A stretch of 64,000 nt of DNA from Micromonospora terminaliae (GTDB lineage Bacteria > Actinomycetota > Actinomycetes > Mycobacteriales > Micromonosporaceae): NCBI RefSeq assembly GCF_009671205.1, contig NZ_CP045309.1:4092001-4156000 (forward strand). The letters are read 5' to 3'. The notes beneath the pieces were generated by a model, which ran no database searches, was not told the DNA's origin, and saw only the letters and a program-made list of their open reading frames with translations. Shown piece by piece: positions 1 to 9,737 of the stretch (positions within the stretch are counted from its first letter, which is position 1; each line of letters starts with the position of its first letter). Position numbers and translations under genes: made by a program.

Positions 1-1332
1 GCGGGCGAGGGCGCGCCCGCCCCCGGCACGGCCACCCGGCTCACCGACGGGATCCGCCGGGGCCGCGACGAGGTGGCCCAGGTGGCCGAGGCGTTCGACA
101 CCGTCAACACGGCCGCGCTGCGGCTCGCCGGCGAGCAGGCCGAGCTGCGGCTGGACGTGACCCGGATGGCCGAGGCCCTCGCCCGGCGGATCCGCACGCT
201 CATCACCCGCCAGCTGCGCCTGCTCGACGAGTTCGAACGGGAGGAGACCGACCCGGACGCGCTGGGACGGCTGTTCGCCCTCGACCACCTCGCCGCCCGG
301 CTGCGCCGCAACGGGGAGAACCTGCTGGTGCTGGCCGGCGGCGAGCCCGGCCGGGGGCACGAGGGCGCGCTGCTCCTGGACGACGTGGTCCGGGCGGCGG
401 CCTCCGAGATCGAGGACTATCCGCGGGTCGAGATCGACGTGCCGACCGCCGCCGTGCACGGCGCGGCGGCCGGCAACCTGGTGCACCTGCTGGCCGAGCT
501 GCTGGAGAACGCCACCGTCTACTCCCCACCGGACGCCCGGGTGCTGGTCGACGGGCGGCGCACGGTGGACGGGCTCACCCTGCGGGTGCACGACCAGGGC
601 ATCGGCATCAGCGAGACCCGGCTGACCACCATCAACGAGCGGCTCGCCGCGCCGGCCACGCTGTCCAGCGCCGCGGCCGGCAGCATGGGCCTGCACGTGG
701 TGGCCCACCTGGCCGCCCGGCACGGCATCCGGGTGCAGCTGCACCACACCGCCAGCGGCACGGTCGCCCAGGTGGAGGTGCCCGAGTCGGCGCTCACCCG
801 GGTCGAGTCGGTGACCCGGCGGCCGGCCGCCGTAGCCCGTCCGACCGTCCGCGCGGCCTGGTTCCGGCCCCGCGCCGCCGGCCCGGCGCCGTCGCGGCCG
901 GCCGACCTGGTCACCGCGGCGCCCGAGCCGGCCACACTGGAGTTCCGGCCGCCGGCCGCCAGCCAGGAGCCCGCCCCGGCCACGCCGGGATTTCCGCCGC
1001 CCGCCGGCCAGGAGCCCGCCCCGGCCGCCGGCGCACCGGTCGCCGTCCGGGGCGTCGCCGCGGTACGCCCGCCCGGCGCCGCCCTGCTGGCGCCGAGCGC
1101 CGCCCGGATCCGGCCGGCCGGCTCACCGCCGACCACCGGCGCGGGCCTGCCGCGCCGGACCCGGGGCGGTCAGCTTCCCGCGCCGCCGCCCACCACCACC
1201 CCGCCGCCCCGGCCCGCGGACGACCTGCTCGACCCCGAGGTGGTACGCGCCCGCCTGTCCGCCCTCGCCGAGGGGGTGGCCAGCGCGATGCGCCGTGCCC
1301 CGAACACCACACCCACCGGGAGAAACCCATGA
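1..1332 (+). CDS. Conservon-type sensor histidine kinase (CvnA-like), 5' truncated by window edge
   Basis: The frame is open from base 1, so the N-terminal sensor part lies outside the window; 443 residues are visible. A dimerisation-like helix with the segment FALDHLAARLRRNGENLLVL precedes a HATPase_c domain with N-box ELLENATVYSP and G1 box VHDQGIGIS. The last 190 residues are a Pro/Ala-rich, low-complexity tail. This layout is that of the kinase-like CvnA proteins of actinobacterial conservons, which lack a classical phospho-acceptor H-box and signal through a roadblock protein and a small GTPase. Its stop overlaps the roadblock gene start (ATGA). The usual DUF742 and GTPase partners are not downstream. 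The family call is firm; the signal is unknown. Confidence 0.85.
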   Translation, partial: AGEGAPAPGTATRLTDGIRRGRDEVAQVAEAFDTVNTAALRLAGEQAELRLDVTRMAEALARRIRTLITRQLRLLDEFEREETDPDALGRLFALDHLAARLRRNGENLLVLAGGEPGRGHEGALLLDDVVRAAASEIEDYPRVEIDVPTAAVHGAAAGNLVHLLAELLENATVYSPPDARVLVDGRRTVDGLTLRVHDQGIGISETRLTTINERLAAPATLSSAAAGSMGLHVVAHLAARHGIRVQLHHTASGTVAQVEVPESALTRVESVTRRPAAVARPTVRAAWFRPRAAGPAPSRPADLVTAAPEPATLEFRPPAASQEPAPATPGFPPPAGQEPAPAAGAPVAVRGVAAVRPPGAALLAPSAARIRPAGSPPTTGAGLPRRTRGGQLPAPPPTTTPPPRPADDLLDPEVVRARLSALAEGVASAMRRAPNTTPTGRNP

Positions 1333-1721
1333 CCACACCCGTGACCGCCGGGCTCGACTGGCTGCTGGCGAACTTCGCCGAGCAGGTGCCGGACGTGTCC
1401 CACGCCCTCGCGGTGTCCGAGGACGGCCTGCGGCTGGCCGCCTCCCCCGACCTCGCGCCCGACCAGGTGGACCAGCTCGCCGCGGTGATCAGCGGGCTGG
1501 CCAGCCTGACCGTGGGCGCGGCCCGGCTGATGTCCGCGGGCCGGGTACGCCAGCAGATCGTCGACATGGACGGCGGGGTGATGCTGGTGATGGCCGTCGG
1601 CGAACGTGCGCTGCTCGGCGTGCTCGCCGCGCCGGGCTGCGACCTGGGCCAGATCGGCTACGAGACGGCGACGCTCGTCCAGCGGGTGGCGGAGGCGCTG
1701 GAACCGGCGGCCCGGCGGTGA
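1329..1721 (+). CDS. Roadblock/LC7 domain protein (CvnB-like)
   Basis: This 130-residue protein is one Roadblock/LC7 domain. It starts with the helix LDWLLANFAEQVPDV, followed by the strand SHALAVSEDGL and the conserved stretch GGVMLVMAVGERALLGVLA. In conservons and in MglB-type systems such proteins regulate small Ras-like GTPases and bind the partner kinase. The ATG overlaps the kinase stop codon, so the two genes are translationally coupled. The next gene starts inside this gene's stop (GTGA), which places the TAXI lipoprotein in the same transcript. No GTPase is present in the visible part of the operon. Confidence 0.9.
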   Translation: MTTPVTAGLDWLLANFAEQVPDVSHALAVSEDGLRLAASPDLAPDQVDQLAAVISGLASLTVGAARLMSAGRVRQQIVDMDGGVMLVMAVGERALLGVLAAPGCDLGQIGYETATLVQRVAEALEPAARR

Positions 1722-2686
1722 CCGGCCGCCCGCTGCGGCTGGTCGCCGCGCTCCTGCTCGCCGCGCTGGCGGCGGGCTGTGGCGGTGCCGACACGGAGGC
1801 CCGGGCCTGGCACGACGGCCGGATCTTCCTGGCCACCGGCAACACCACCGGCGTCTACTACCAGCTCGGCGGCGGCTACGCCGACCTGATCAGCCGGCAC
1901 CTGCCCGGGTACGAGGCGCGGGCCGAGCCGACCGGCGCGTCGGTGGAGAACATCACCCGGCTGGCCGGGGGCGACATGGAGATCGCCTTCAGCCTGGCCG
2001 ACACGGCCGCGGACGCGGTCAGCGGCCGGGGTGCGTTCGACGGCCAGGCGCAGCCGGTACGCGCGCTGGCAAGGGTCTACAGCAACTACACCCACGTGAT
2101 CGTCCGCGCCGACGGGAAGATCGGCAGCTTCGCCGACCTGCGCGGCAAGCGGATCTCCACGGGCTCACCGAAGTCCGGCACCGACATCATCGCCGGGCGG
2201 CTGCTCACGGCCGGCGGGATCGACCCGGGCCGGGACATCCAGCGGCTCAACCTGTCGCTGCCGGAGACCGTGCAGCGGATGCGGGCCGGCAGCCTGGACG
2301 CCATGTTCTTCTCCGGCGGCCTGCCCACCCCGGGCATCAAGGACCTGCTCTCCGGCGCGCCCGGGGTGTTCCGGCTGCTCCCGCTCACCGAGCTGATCGA
2401 GCCGCTGGCCGCCCGCTACGGCTCGGTCTACACGACGGCCACCCTGCCCAAGGAGATCTACGGGACCCCGGCGGCCACCCCGACCATCACGGTCGCGAAC
2501 GTGATCCTGGTGGCGGCGGACATGCCGGACCAGCTCGCGTACGACCTGACCCGGGTGCTCTTCACCTGGCAGGACGAGCTGATCAGGGTGCATCCGGAGG
2601 CGGCGAACTTCACCCGGGACAGCGCCGCCGCCACCGACCCGATCCCGCTGCACCCGGGTGCGGCCCGCTGGTATCGCAGCGGCTGA
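1718..2686 (+). CDS. TAXI-family solute-binding lipoprotein (orphan)
   Basis: The GTG start overlaps the roadblock stop codon. The 322-residue product begins with a short signal peptide and lipobox (LAALAAGC), so it should be lipid-anchored outside the membrane. The body carries TAXI-TRAP receptor signatures: FLATGNTTGVYYQLGG near the start, the GASVENITRLAGGDMEIAF block, and the motif KRISTGSPKSGTD. TAXI proteins normally deliver small carboxylates such as glutamate to a fused TRAP permease, but no TRAP membrane subunit is visible here. Its position directly after the kinase and roadblock genes suggests it may be an extracytoplasmic ligand sensor rather than a transporter part; that role is inference. 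Confidence 0.85.
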   Translation: MTGRPLRLVAALLLAALAAGCGGADTEARAWHDGRIFLATGNTTGVYYQLGGGYADLISRHLPGYEARAEPTGASVENITRLAGGDMEIAFSLADTAADAVSGRGAFDGQAQPVRALARVYSNYTHVIVRADGKIGSFADLRGKRISTGSPKSGTDIIAGRLLTAGGIDPGRDIQRLNLSLPETVQRMRAGSLDAMFFSGGLPTPGIKDLLSGAPGVFRLLPLTELIEPLAARYGSVYTTATLPKEIYGTPAATPTITVANVILVAADMPDQLAYDLTRVLFTWQDELIRVHPEAANFTRDSAAATDPIPLHPGAARWYRSG

Positions 2687-2733
2687 CGGTGGCGCCTCCG
2701 CCCGGGGTTGCGTCTTCCCGCCATGCTGTTCGC

Positions 2734-3300
2734 GTGATCATGACGCGCCACTCGTCGGCCCTGGCGACTCTCGGCTGCGTGTTGCTGGTGCTGGCCGGCG
2801 GCGCGCTGCTGTGGCTGCCGTTCCACACCCAGTACGCGCTCGACCGCTGGGGAACCGAACTGCGGGAGACCGGAGTGCCGGCGCGGGCGGTCGTCTACGA
2901 CCAGGTGACGAAGCGCGGCGGCAACCGGACCAGCTCGTCGACCACCATGTATTTCCGGTACGGGCTGGCCGGCCGGACGTACGAGCAGGAGGTCGGCTGC
3001 GTCGAGGTGTGCCGGTCCGTCGGCGAGGAGGTGCCGATCTGGGTGAACCCGGCCGACCCGGACGACTTCGTCACCGACTTCGACCAGCTCAGCGGGCACC
3101 GGGGCCGCATACAGGGCGGGCTGGGCGTCGCCGGGTTCGCGATCCTGGTCGTGGCGGTCCCGCTGCTGCTGTCCCGCGTCCCGTTCCAGCGCTGGTTCCC
3201 TCCGCGCAAGCCGCGGCCCCGTCCCCGTCCCGGTGCGCCCGGCCCGGGCGGTGCCGGGTTCCGGATCCGCACCAAGCACAAGCGGGGCGACCGACGCTGA
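2734..3300 (+). CDS. DUF3592-type membrane protein
   Basis: The start chosen is GTG; an in-frame ATG lies two codons later. The 188-residue protein has a transmembrane helix near the N-terminus (about 12-28) and a second near 135-155. Between them is a small extracytoplasmic beta-rich domain with the pattern VYFRYGLAGRTYE-like and VNPADPDDF that is typical of DUF3592 proteins. The C-terminal tail is strongly basic and Pro-rich (KPRPRPRPGAPGPG). Function is unknown in the family. It follows the TAXI gene by 47 bases and may or may not be in that operon. It is convergent with the gene at 3316-3852. Confidence 0.65.
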   Translation: MIMTRHSSALATLGCVLLVLAGGALLWLPFHTQYALDRWGTELRETGVPARAVVYDQVTKRGGNRTSSSTTMYFRYGLAGRTYEQEVGCVEVCRSVGEEVPIWVNPADPDDFVTDFDQLSGHRGRIQGGLGVAGFAILVVAVPLLLSRVPFQRWFPPRKPRPRPRPGAPGPGGAGFRIRTKHKRGDRR

Positions 3301-3315
3301 GCTGCTCGACCAGGC

Positions 3316-3852
3316 TCAGAGGTTGGCGGGGGCCGTGGCGGCCCGGGCCGCGGCGACGAGCCGGTCGGTCTCGGCGGCCACCGCATCGTCGTCGGTGGGC
3401 GTGCCCGGGTCGTAGCGCACCGTCCAGGTCAGCCCGTCCACACCCGGCACCCGCCGGGCGGCGATCCGCCCCGCGCCGCCGGGCACCGGGTGGTGCGCGG
3501 TGTACGCGACCGAGCGGGTGACCCGGGCCCGCACCTGGTGCGGCAGGTCGCCCGGGTCGAGCAGCAGGTAGGTCTCGGCCGGGCAGTCGGCGACCACGAC
3601 GTAGCCGTCCCGCTCGGCGACCCGATCGGCGGGGGTGACGGTCAGCTCGCGACCGGACCAGACCGCCTTGAGGATGTCGTGCCAGCCGATCCGCTCGCCC
3701 CGGCCGGGCAGCCAGAGCCCGAGGTTGCTGGCCACCACGACGCCGTCGCCCTCGCCGTTGCCGACGGCGGCCCAGGCGAGCACCCGCTCGTCGGCGCCCA
3801 GCGGGGGCCGGTCGGCGGGCGGCAGCTTCGGCTTGCGGCTGAACAGTCCCAT
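3316..3852 (-). CDS. Conserved actinobacterial hypothetical protein next to dnaG
   Basis: This 178-residue soluble protein begins MGLFSRKPKLPPADRPPL. It has no signal peptide or membrane helix. The first half resembles a PH-like fold (repeated short strands around GVVVASNLGLWLPGRGERIGW), the second half is an acidic/Ala-rich region with a conserved-looking WTVRYDPGTPTDDD. It lies immediately downstream of dnaG with zero intergenic bases, so it is probably cotranscribed. I do not recognise a named domain with certainty, and no function is assigned. Confidence 0.7.
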   Translation of the reverse strand: MGLFSRKPKLPPADRPPLGADERVLAWAAVGNGEGDGVVVASNLGLWLPGRGERIGWHDILKAVWSGRELTVTPADRVAERDGYVVVADCPAETYLLLDPGDLPHQVRARVTRSVAYTAHHPVPGGAGRIAARRVPGVDGLTWTVRYDPGTPTDDDAVAAETDRLVAAARAATAPANL

Positions 3853-5721
3853 CTAGAGCCCTCCGGCGGCCTGCTCGCGCAGCGCCCGCGCGTGCTGTTC
3901 CAGCGAGAGCAACTCCCCGAACAGGGCGAAGTATTCGTCCTTGTTGCTCACCGGGTTGATCCGCTGGATCTTCGACTTCAGGTCCTTGATCCGGCCGGTC
4001 ACCGAGCCCCACTGCAGGCGGGCCATGGTGATCGAGACGTAGCGCGGGTCCGGCTCGCCGTCGATGCGCAGCGGCTCCACCGCCAGCTCGCCGACGAGCG
4101 CCTGGCCCGCCAGGTCGTCGCAGGCGTCGCGGACCTGCTCGATCCACACCGCGCCGCCCGCCGCGGTCGCCACCCCGCCGGCCGCGGCGATGGCCGCTCG
4201 GAGCGCGGCGTGCACCGGGTGCCGGTAGGCGGCCGCCTCGACCGCGTCGAACATCGGGCCGGCCAGCACCGGCTCCTGGAGGGCGAGCTTCAGCGCCTCC
4301 CGCTCGACCATCGACAGCGGACTGTCCACGGTGGGCGCGGCCGGGGCGGGGCGGGCCGGGGCGGCCGCCGCGCCGGCGGCCTGCCCGTTGGCGGCGGCCA
4401 GCACGGCGCGCTGCACCGGCTCGATCTCCATGCCGAGGTCGCCGGCGAGCTTGCGGACGTACTCGGGGCGCTTCTCCCGGTCCTTGATCTTCGCGACCAG
4501 CGGGGCGGCCCGGCGCATGGCCTCCACCCGGCCGTCGACGGTGTCCAGGTCGAACCGGTTGATCATGTGGCGGAGCGCGAAGTCGACCAGCGGCTCGCGC
4601 CGGGCGACCAGGTCGCGGACCGCCAGGTCGCCCTTGGCCAGGCGCAGCTCGCACGGGTCCATGTTGTCGGGGCTGACCGCGATGAAGGTGCGCCCGACGA
4701 AGCGCTGGTCGTCCTCGAAGGCGCGCAGGGCCGCCTTCTGGCCGGCGGCGTCGCCGTCGAAGGTGAAGATGATCTCGCCAGCCCGTTCGTCGCTGTCGAA
4801 GAGCACCCGGCGCAGCACGGAGATGTGGTCGGCGCCGAACGCGGTGCCGCAGGTCGCCACCGCCGTCGGCACGTCGGCCAGGTGGCAGGCCATCACGTCG
4901 GTGTAGCCCTCGACCACCACCACCTTGCCCTGCTTGGCGATCTCGCGCTTGGCCTGGTCGATGCCGTAGAGGACGTGCGACTTCTTGTAGATCGGGGTCT
5001 CGGGGGTGTTCAGGTACTTCGGGCCGTCGTCGTCGTCGAAGAGCTTGCGGGCGCCGAAGCCGATCACGTCGCCGGTGATCTCGCGGATCGGCCACATCAG
5101 GCGGCGGCGGAACCGGTCGATGAGGCTGCCCGAGCGGGACGGGCGGGACAGCCCCGCGGTGACCAGCTCGTCGTGGGTGAAGCCCTGCTGGCGCAGGTGC
5201 TTGGTGAGCAGGTCCCAGGCGTCGGGGGCGAAGCCGCAGCCGTAGCGCTCGGCGGCGGCCCGGTCGAAGCCCCGCTGGGCGAGGAACTCCCGGGCCCGCC
5301 GGGCGCCGGCCGTGGTGAGCTGGGCGCGGTAGAACTCGACGGCCGCCGCGTGCGCGGCCACCAGGCGCTGGCGCTGCCCCTGCTGCGGGCGGGGACGCGG
5401 GGCCGAGCGGTCGTCCTCGACGTAGCGCAGCTGGATGCCGGCGCGGGCGGCGAGCCGCTCGACGGACTCGACGAAGCTCAGGTGCTCGGCGTCCATGAGG
5501 AACTTGATCGCGTCGCCGCCGGCCCCACAGCCGAAGCAGTACCAGACGTTGCGGGCGGGCGAGACGTTGAACGAGGGGCTCTTCTCGTCATGGAACGGGC
5601 AGAGACCCTTGAGGTTGCCCCCGCCGGCCGACTTGAGCGTCACCGTGTCGGAGATGACCTCCGCGATCGAGGTGCGCTCGCGGACCAGCGCGATGTCCTC
5701 GTCCCGGATCCGCCCCGCCAT
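3853..5721 (-). CDS. dnaG: DNA primase DnaG
   Basis: DnaG makes RNA primers for chromosome replication at the fork, working with DnaB helicase. The N-terminus carries the CHC2 zinc-binding domain (LCPFHDEKSPSF and YCFGCGAGGDAIKF). The central TOPRIM domain shows VVVEGYTDVMA and the metal-binding TFDGDAAGQKA. The C-terminal part is the helicase-interacting region. The chosen ATG (product MAGRIRDEDI...) has a GAGGAGG ribosome site 8 bases upstream. An in-frame ATG 24 bases earlier (5745) has no such site, and would add eight residues. The length of 622 residues is normal for actinobacteria. It sits close to dgt and ppdK, as in Streptomyces. Confidence 0.95.
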   Translation of the reverse strand: MAGRIRDEDIALVRERTSIAEVISDTVTLKSAGGGNLKGLCPFHDEKSPSFNVSPARNVWYCFGCGAGGDAIKFLMDAEHLSFVESVERLAARAGIQLRYVEDDRSAPRPRPQQGQRQRLVAAHAAAVEFYRAQLTTAGARRAREFLAQRGFDRAAAERYGCGFAPDAWDLLTKHLRQQGFTHDELVTAGLSRPSRSGSLIDRFRRRLMWPIREITGDVIGFGARKLFDDDDGPKYLNTPETPIYKKSHVLYGIDQAKREIAKQGKVVVVEGYTDVMACHLADVPTAVATCGTAFGADHISVLRRVLFDSDERAGEIIFTFDGDAAGQKAALRAFEDDQRFVGRTFIAVSPDNMDPCELRLAKGDLAVRDLVARREPLVDFALRHMINRFDLDTVDGRVEAMRRAAPLVAKIKDREKRPEYVRKLAGDLGMEIEPVQRAVLAAANGQAAGAAAAPARPAPAAPTVDSPLSMVEREALKLALQEPVLAGPMFDAVEAAAYRHPVHAALRAAIAAAGGVATAAGGAVWIEQVRDACDDLAGQALVGELAVEPLRIDGEPDPRYVSITMARLQWGSVTGRIKDLKSKIQRINPVSNKDEYFALFGELLSLEQHARALREQAAGGL

Positions 5722-5814
5722 CTCCGCCACCTCCTCGGCGTACATCCTGCCCTGCCGGACCGACGATCCGGCGGTCGGGGGGACGGGCGTGTGGCGGACA
5801 CCGCCCGCCCCCGG

Positions 5815-6066
5815 TCACGCCGTGCGGCCGGCTCCGGTGGCGGCGTCGCCGATCCGCGGGAACGGCTCGATGGAGAAGACCACCTCGACGGGCACCTGGA
5901 AGTAGGCGGCGATCCGCAGCGCCAGGTGCAGGCTGGGCCGGAACTCGCCCCGCTCCAGGTAGCCGACCGTCTGGTAGTGCACGCCCAGCGCGTCGGCGAG
6001 CTGCCGCCGGGAGATCCCCCGCTCGGCGCGCAGCACGGCGATCCGGTTGTGCACGACCTCGCTCAT
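5815..6066 (-). CDS. XRE-family transcriptional regulator
   Basis: This 83-residue protein is almost entirely a helix-turn-helix domain of the Cro/CI type (RIAVLRAERGISRRQLADAL, then YQTVGYLERGEFRPS). It follows the ABC-2 permease gene by 10 bases on the same strand, so the three genes 7899-5815 form one operon. A small XRE protein as last gene of an exporter operon often regulates that operon; this is inference. A palindrome in front of the operon (7909-7926) is a candidate binding site. Confidence 0.85.
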   Translation of the reverse strand: MSEVVHNRIAVLRAERGISRRQLADALGVHYQTVGYLERGEFRPSLHLALRIAAYFQVPVEVVFSIEPFPRIGDAATGAGRTA

Positions 6067-6076
6067 CGGCGCCCTC

Positions 6077-6924
6077 TCATCCGACCCGCTGCATGGCTCG
6101 CTCGCGGCGGGCCGCCACCCGCGAGCCGGACTCGCGCCGGGCCATCCGCCGCAGCACCACGGGGGCCAGCACCAGCCCGAGCACCGCCCACGCCCCGAGC
6201 ACCCCGAAGGTCTCCAGGTGGCGCCAGGAGCCGCCGAGCTCGACGGCGGCCATGTCGTCGGGCAGCAGCGCCGAGCGCATGCCCAACCCTAGCCAGTAGA
6301 TCGGGAAGACCTGCGCAATGCCCTGGAGCCACCCCGGGTAGCCGTTGATCGGATAGAAGATGCCGGACAGGGCGATCAGGCCCATGTTCGGCAGCATGAT
6401 CAGCCCGAAGTTGCGCGGGTTCTCGATCAGCGCGCCGAGGACCGCGCCGATGGGCAGGGTCGCGACCAGGCCGAGCACCGCCACCCAGAGCAGGGTGAAC
6501 CAGGCCGAGGCGCTGGTCACCCGGAGCCCGTCGAGGTAGAACAGCGCGGGGACGAGCTGGAGGAGCATGCTCAGCAGCGCCACCGTCGACATCAGGGTGA
6601 CCTTGCCGATCAGGTAGCCGAGCATCCCGTTCGGGGTGGCCTTGGCCCGCAGCAGCGTGCCCTCCTCACGCTCCATGACGAGCTGCGAGGCGAGGACCAG
6701 CATGCCGCCGAACGCCAGGCCCATGCCGAGCGCGCTGGGCAGCGTGCGGGCGCCGAGTGAGAAGGACGTGCCGGGCACGGTCGCGCCGCGCATGAAGAAC
6801 ATCGTGACCAGCAGTGCCACCGTCGGGAAGGCGTAGTTCCACAGGTCCTGGCCGTTGCTGAAGGTGTTGCGCAGCTCGATCCCGCCGCGCCGGAAACCGG
6901 CCCGGACGGCCGCCATGGTCGGGT

Positions 6925-6928
<4 letters not shown>
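6077..6928 (-). CDS. ABC-2 type transporter permease
   Basis: The 283-residue product has about six predicted membrane helices (for example VALLVTMFFM, LAFGGMLVLASQLV, LWVAVLGLVATLPIGAVLGA and the last one VLGAWAVLGLVLAPVVL). The cytoplasmic loop VMEREEGTLLRAKATPNGM is the characteristic ABC-2 permease signature. The start ATG overlaps the stop of the ATPase gene (ATGA), so this is the membrane half of a two-gene exporter of the DrrAB/YadH type. Substrate cannot be read from the sequence; these systems export drugs, lipids or polysaccharides. Confidence 0.9.
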
Positions 6929-7899
<971 letters not shown>

Positions 7900-7908
7900 G
7901 CCGCAGAA

Positions 7909-7926
7909 TGTAGCACCTCTACTACA
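7909..7926. promoter_or_regulatory. Candidate operator of the ABC-2/XRE operon
   Basis: TGTAG, an 8-base spacer and CTACA form a 5-bp inverted repeat located 9 to 27 bases upstream of the ATPase start codon. The site sits in an unusually AT-rich patch for this genome. It is a plausible binding site for the XRE regulator encoded at the end of the same operon; the pairing is inferred only from position and symmetry. Confidence 0.4.
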
Positions 7927-7966
7927 ACTTGAGGTATACCCGCTTTCTGTCGGGGACCGGACCGGG

Positions 7967-9601
7967 TCAGCGTCCGGGCCGGTGGAACCAACGGGTCACC
8001 GGCGGCGGGTTCTCCTCCTGGTACGACCGGGCGGCGCGCACCGCGGCGGCCAGGCCGGACCGGCGCGGGCCGGGCCGTGGCCGCACCGCCGGGTCGACGG
8101 CCATCTCCCGCACGAGAGCGACGGCCAGGCCCAGCATGACCACCACGAACGGCAGCGCCACCAGGATGGTGGCCTGCTGCAACGCGGCCAGGCCACCGGC
8201 CAGCAGCAGCGCCGCGGCGACCGCCCCGATGAGTACGCCCCAGAGCACCACCACCCCCCGGTGCGGCCGCAGCGCGCCCCGGGAACTGAGCGAACCGAGC
8301 ACCAGGGCGGCCGAGTCGGCGCCGGTGACGAAGAAGAGCGCCACCAGCACCGCCGCCAGCGCCGTGGTGACCGTCGCCAGGGGCAGCGCGTGCAGGAGCC
8401 CGAAGAGCGCGTTCTCGGCGCTCGCCCCGACGTCGGCCACCAGGTCCCGGGTGCCGGTGCGCTGCACCCGCAGCGCGGTGCCGCCCATGATCGCGAACCA
8501 GACGATGCTGGCCCCGCTGGGCACCAGCAGCACCCCGGTGACGAACTCGCGGACCGTACGGCCGCGCGAGATCCGGGCGATGAAGATGCCCACGAACGGC
8601 GCCCAGGAGATCCACCAGGCCCAGTAGAAGATGGTCCACGAGCCCAGCCAGGCCGGGTCGCTGAAGGCCCCCGTGCGCGTGGACATGACCACCAGGTGGC
8701 TGAGGTAGTCGCCGACCGAGGCGGGCAGCACCTCCAGCGTGTAGATGGTCGGGCCGGCCACGAAGACGAAGACCATCAGTGCCACCGCCAGCACCACGTT
8801 GCTGGTCGACAGCCACTTGATCCCCTTGTGCAGCCCGGTGAACGCGGAGACCACGAACGCGGCCGTGAGCGCGGCGATCACCACCAGCTCGATCCCGGTG
8901 CTGTCCGGCACGCCGGTGGCGCTGTCCAGGCCCGCCGCCACCTGGAGCGCGCCCAGCCCGAGGCTGGTCGCCGAGCCGAACACGGTGGCGAAGACCGCCA
9001 GCAGGTCGATGGCCTGCCCGGCCGGCCCGTACGCCCGGGCGCCGAGCAGCGGCGCGAACGCCGCCGAGATCCGGCTGCCGCGCCCCTTGCGGAAGGTCGA
9101 GTACGCCAGGGCCAGCGCCGCGACGGCGTAGATGCCCCACGGGTGCAGCGTCCAGTGGAACAGGGTGTACTGCATGGCCGCCGCGGCGGCCGCCCCGGTC
9201 TGCGGCTGCACCCCGGCGGCGGGTGGCGGCGCGGCGTAGTGCTGGATCGGCTCGGCGACGGCGTAGAAGACCAGGCCGATGCCCATGCCGGTGCTGAACA
9301 TCATGGACACCCAGGCCAGCGTGCTGAACTCCGGCTCGTCGTCGTCGGCGCCGAGCCGGATCCGGCCGAACCGGGACGCGGCGAGCACCACGGACAGCAC
9401 CAGGAAGGCGTCGGCGGCCACCACGAAGAACCAGCCGAAGGTGCTGATCACCCAGGCCAGCCCGGACTTGCCGAACGCCGCCAGGGACCCGCCGCCCAGG
9501 ATTCCCCAGGCCACCACCGCCAGCACGCCGGCCACGCCCAGACCGAGCACCACCCGGTCGGCACGCTCCACCGGCCGGTCCTCGCGCACCTGCTCCGCCA
9601 T
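7967..9601 (-). CDS. BCCT-family betaine/choline/carnitine transporter
   Basis: The 544-residue protein has about twelve membrane helices. It carries the BCCT core signature around helix 8, YWAWWISWAPFVGIFIARIS, rich in the Trp residues of the betaine-binding box, and an N-terminal helix pair beginning VVLGLGVAGVLAVVAWGI. The family imports glycine betaine, choline or related quaternary amines with sodium or protons, usually for osmoprotection. The C-terminal 50 residues are basic and probably cytoplasmic, as in osmosensing members such as BetP. It is a single-gene unit, convergent with nothing and divergent from the acyltransferase at 9738. Confidence 0.93.
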   Translation of the reverse strand: MAEQVREDRPVERADRVVLGLGVAGVLAVVAWGILGGGSLAAFGKSGLAWVISTFGWFFVVAADAFLVLSVVLAASRFGRIRLGADDDEPEFSTLAWVSMMFSTGMGIGLVFYAVAEPIQHYAAPPPAAGVQPQTGAAAAAAMQYTLFHWTLHPWGIYAVAALALAYSTFRKGRGSRISAAFAPLLGARAYGPAGQAIDLLAVFATVFGSATSLGLGALQVAAGLDSATGVPDSTGIELVVIAALTAAFVVSAFTGLHKGIKWLSTSNVVLAVALMVFVFVAGPTIYTLEVLPASVGDYLSHLVVMSTRTGAFSDPAWLGSWTIFYWAWWISWAPFVGIFIARISRGRTVREFVTGVLLVPSGASIVWFAIMGGTALRVQRTGTRDLVADVGASAENALFGLLHALPLATVTTALAAVLVALFFVTGADSAALVLGSLSSRGALRPHRGVVVLWGVLIGAVAAALLLAGGLAALQQATILVALPFVVVMLGLAVALVREMAVDPAVRPRPGPRRSGLAAAVRAARSYQEENPPPVTRWFHRPGR

Positions 9602-9737
9602 GGACCCATCCTCAGCGGGTGGGTCACCGCGCCGGGGCCGAACGACGCAGGATCACCGCGGTCCGGACGCCGGCGGGCCGGCTCCTCGGCCTCGACCTGC
9701 CGCGTGTAAGGCCGCCGCCAACGGGGACAACGGGCCG

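Noticed and set aside
3490..6348. A 952-codon open frame on the forward strand opposite dnaG and its neighbours
   Set aside because: It covers exactly the reverse-strand genes, has the composition expected from reading GC-rich coding DNA on the other strand (Arg/Gly/Pro-rich), and no family motif. The same is true of the frame 14455-17124 opposite ppdK.
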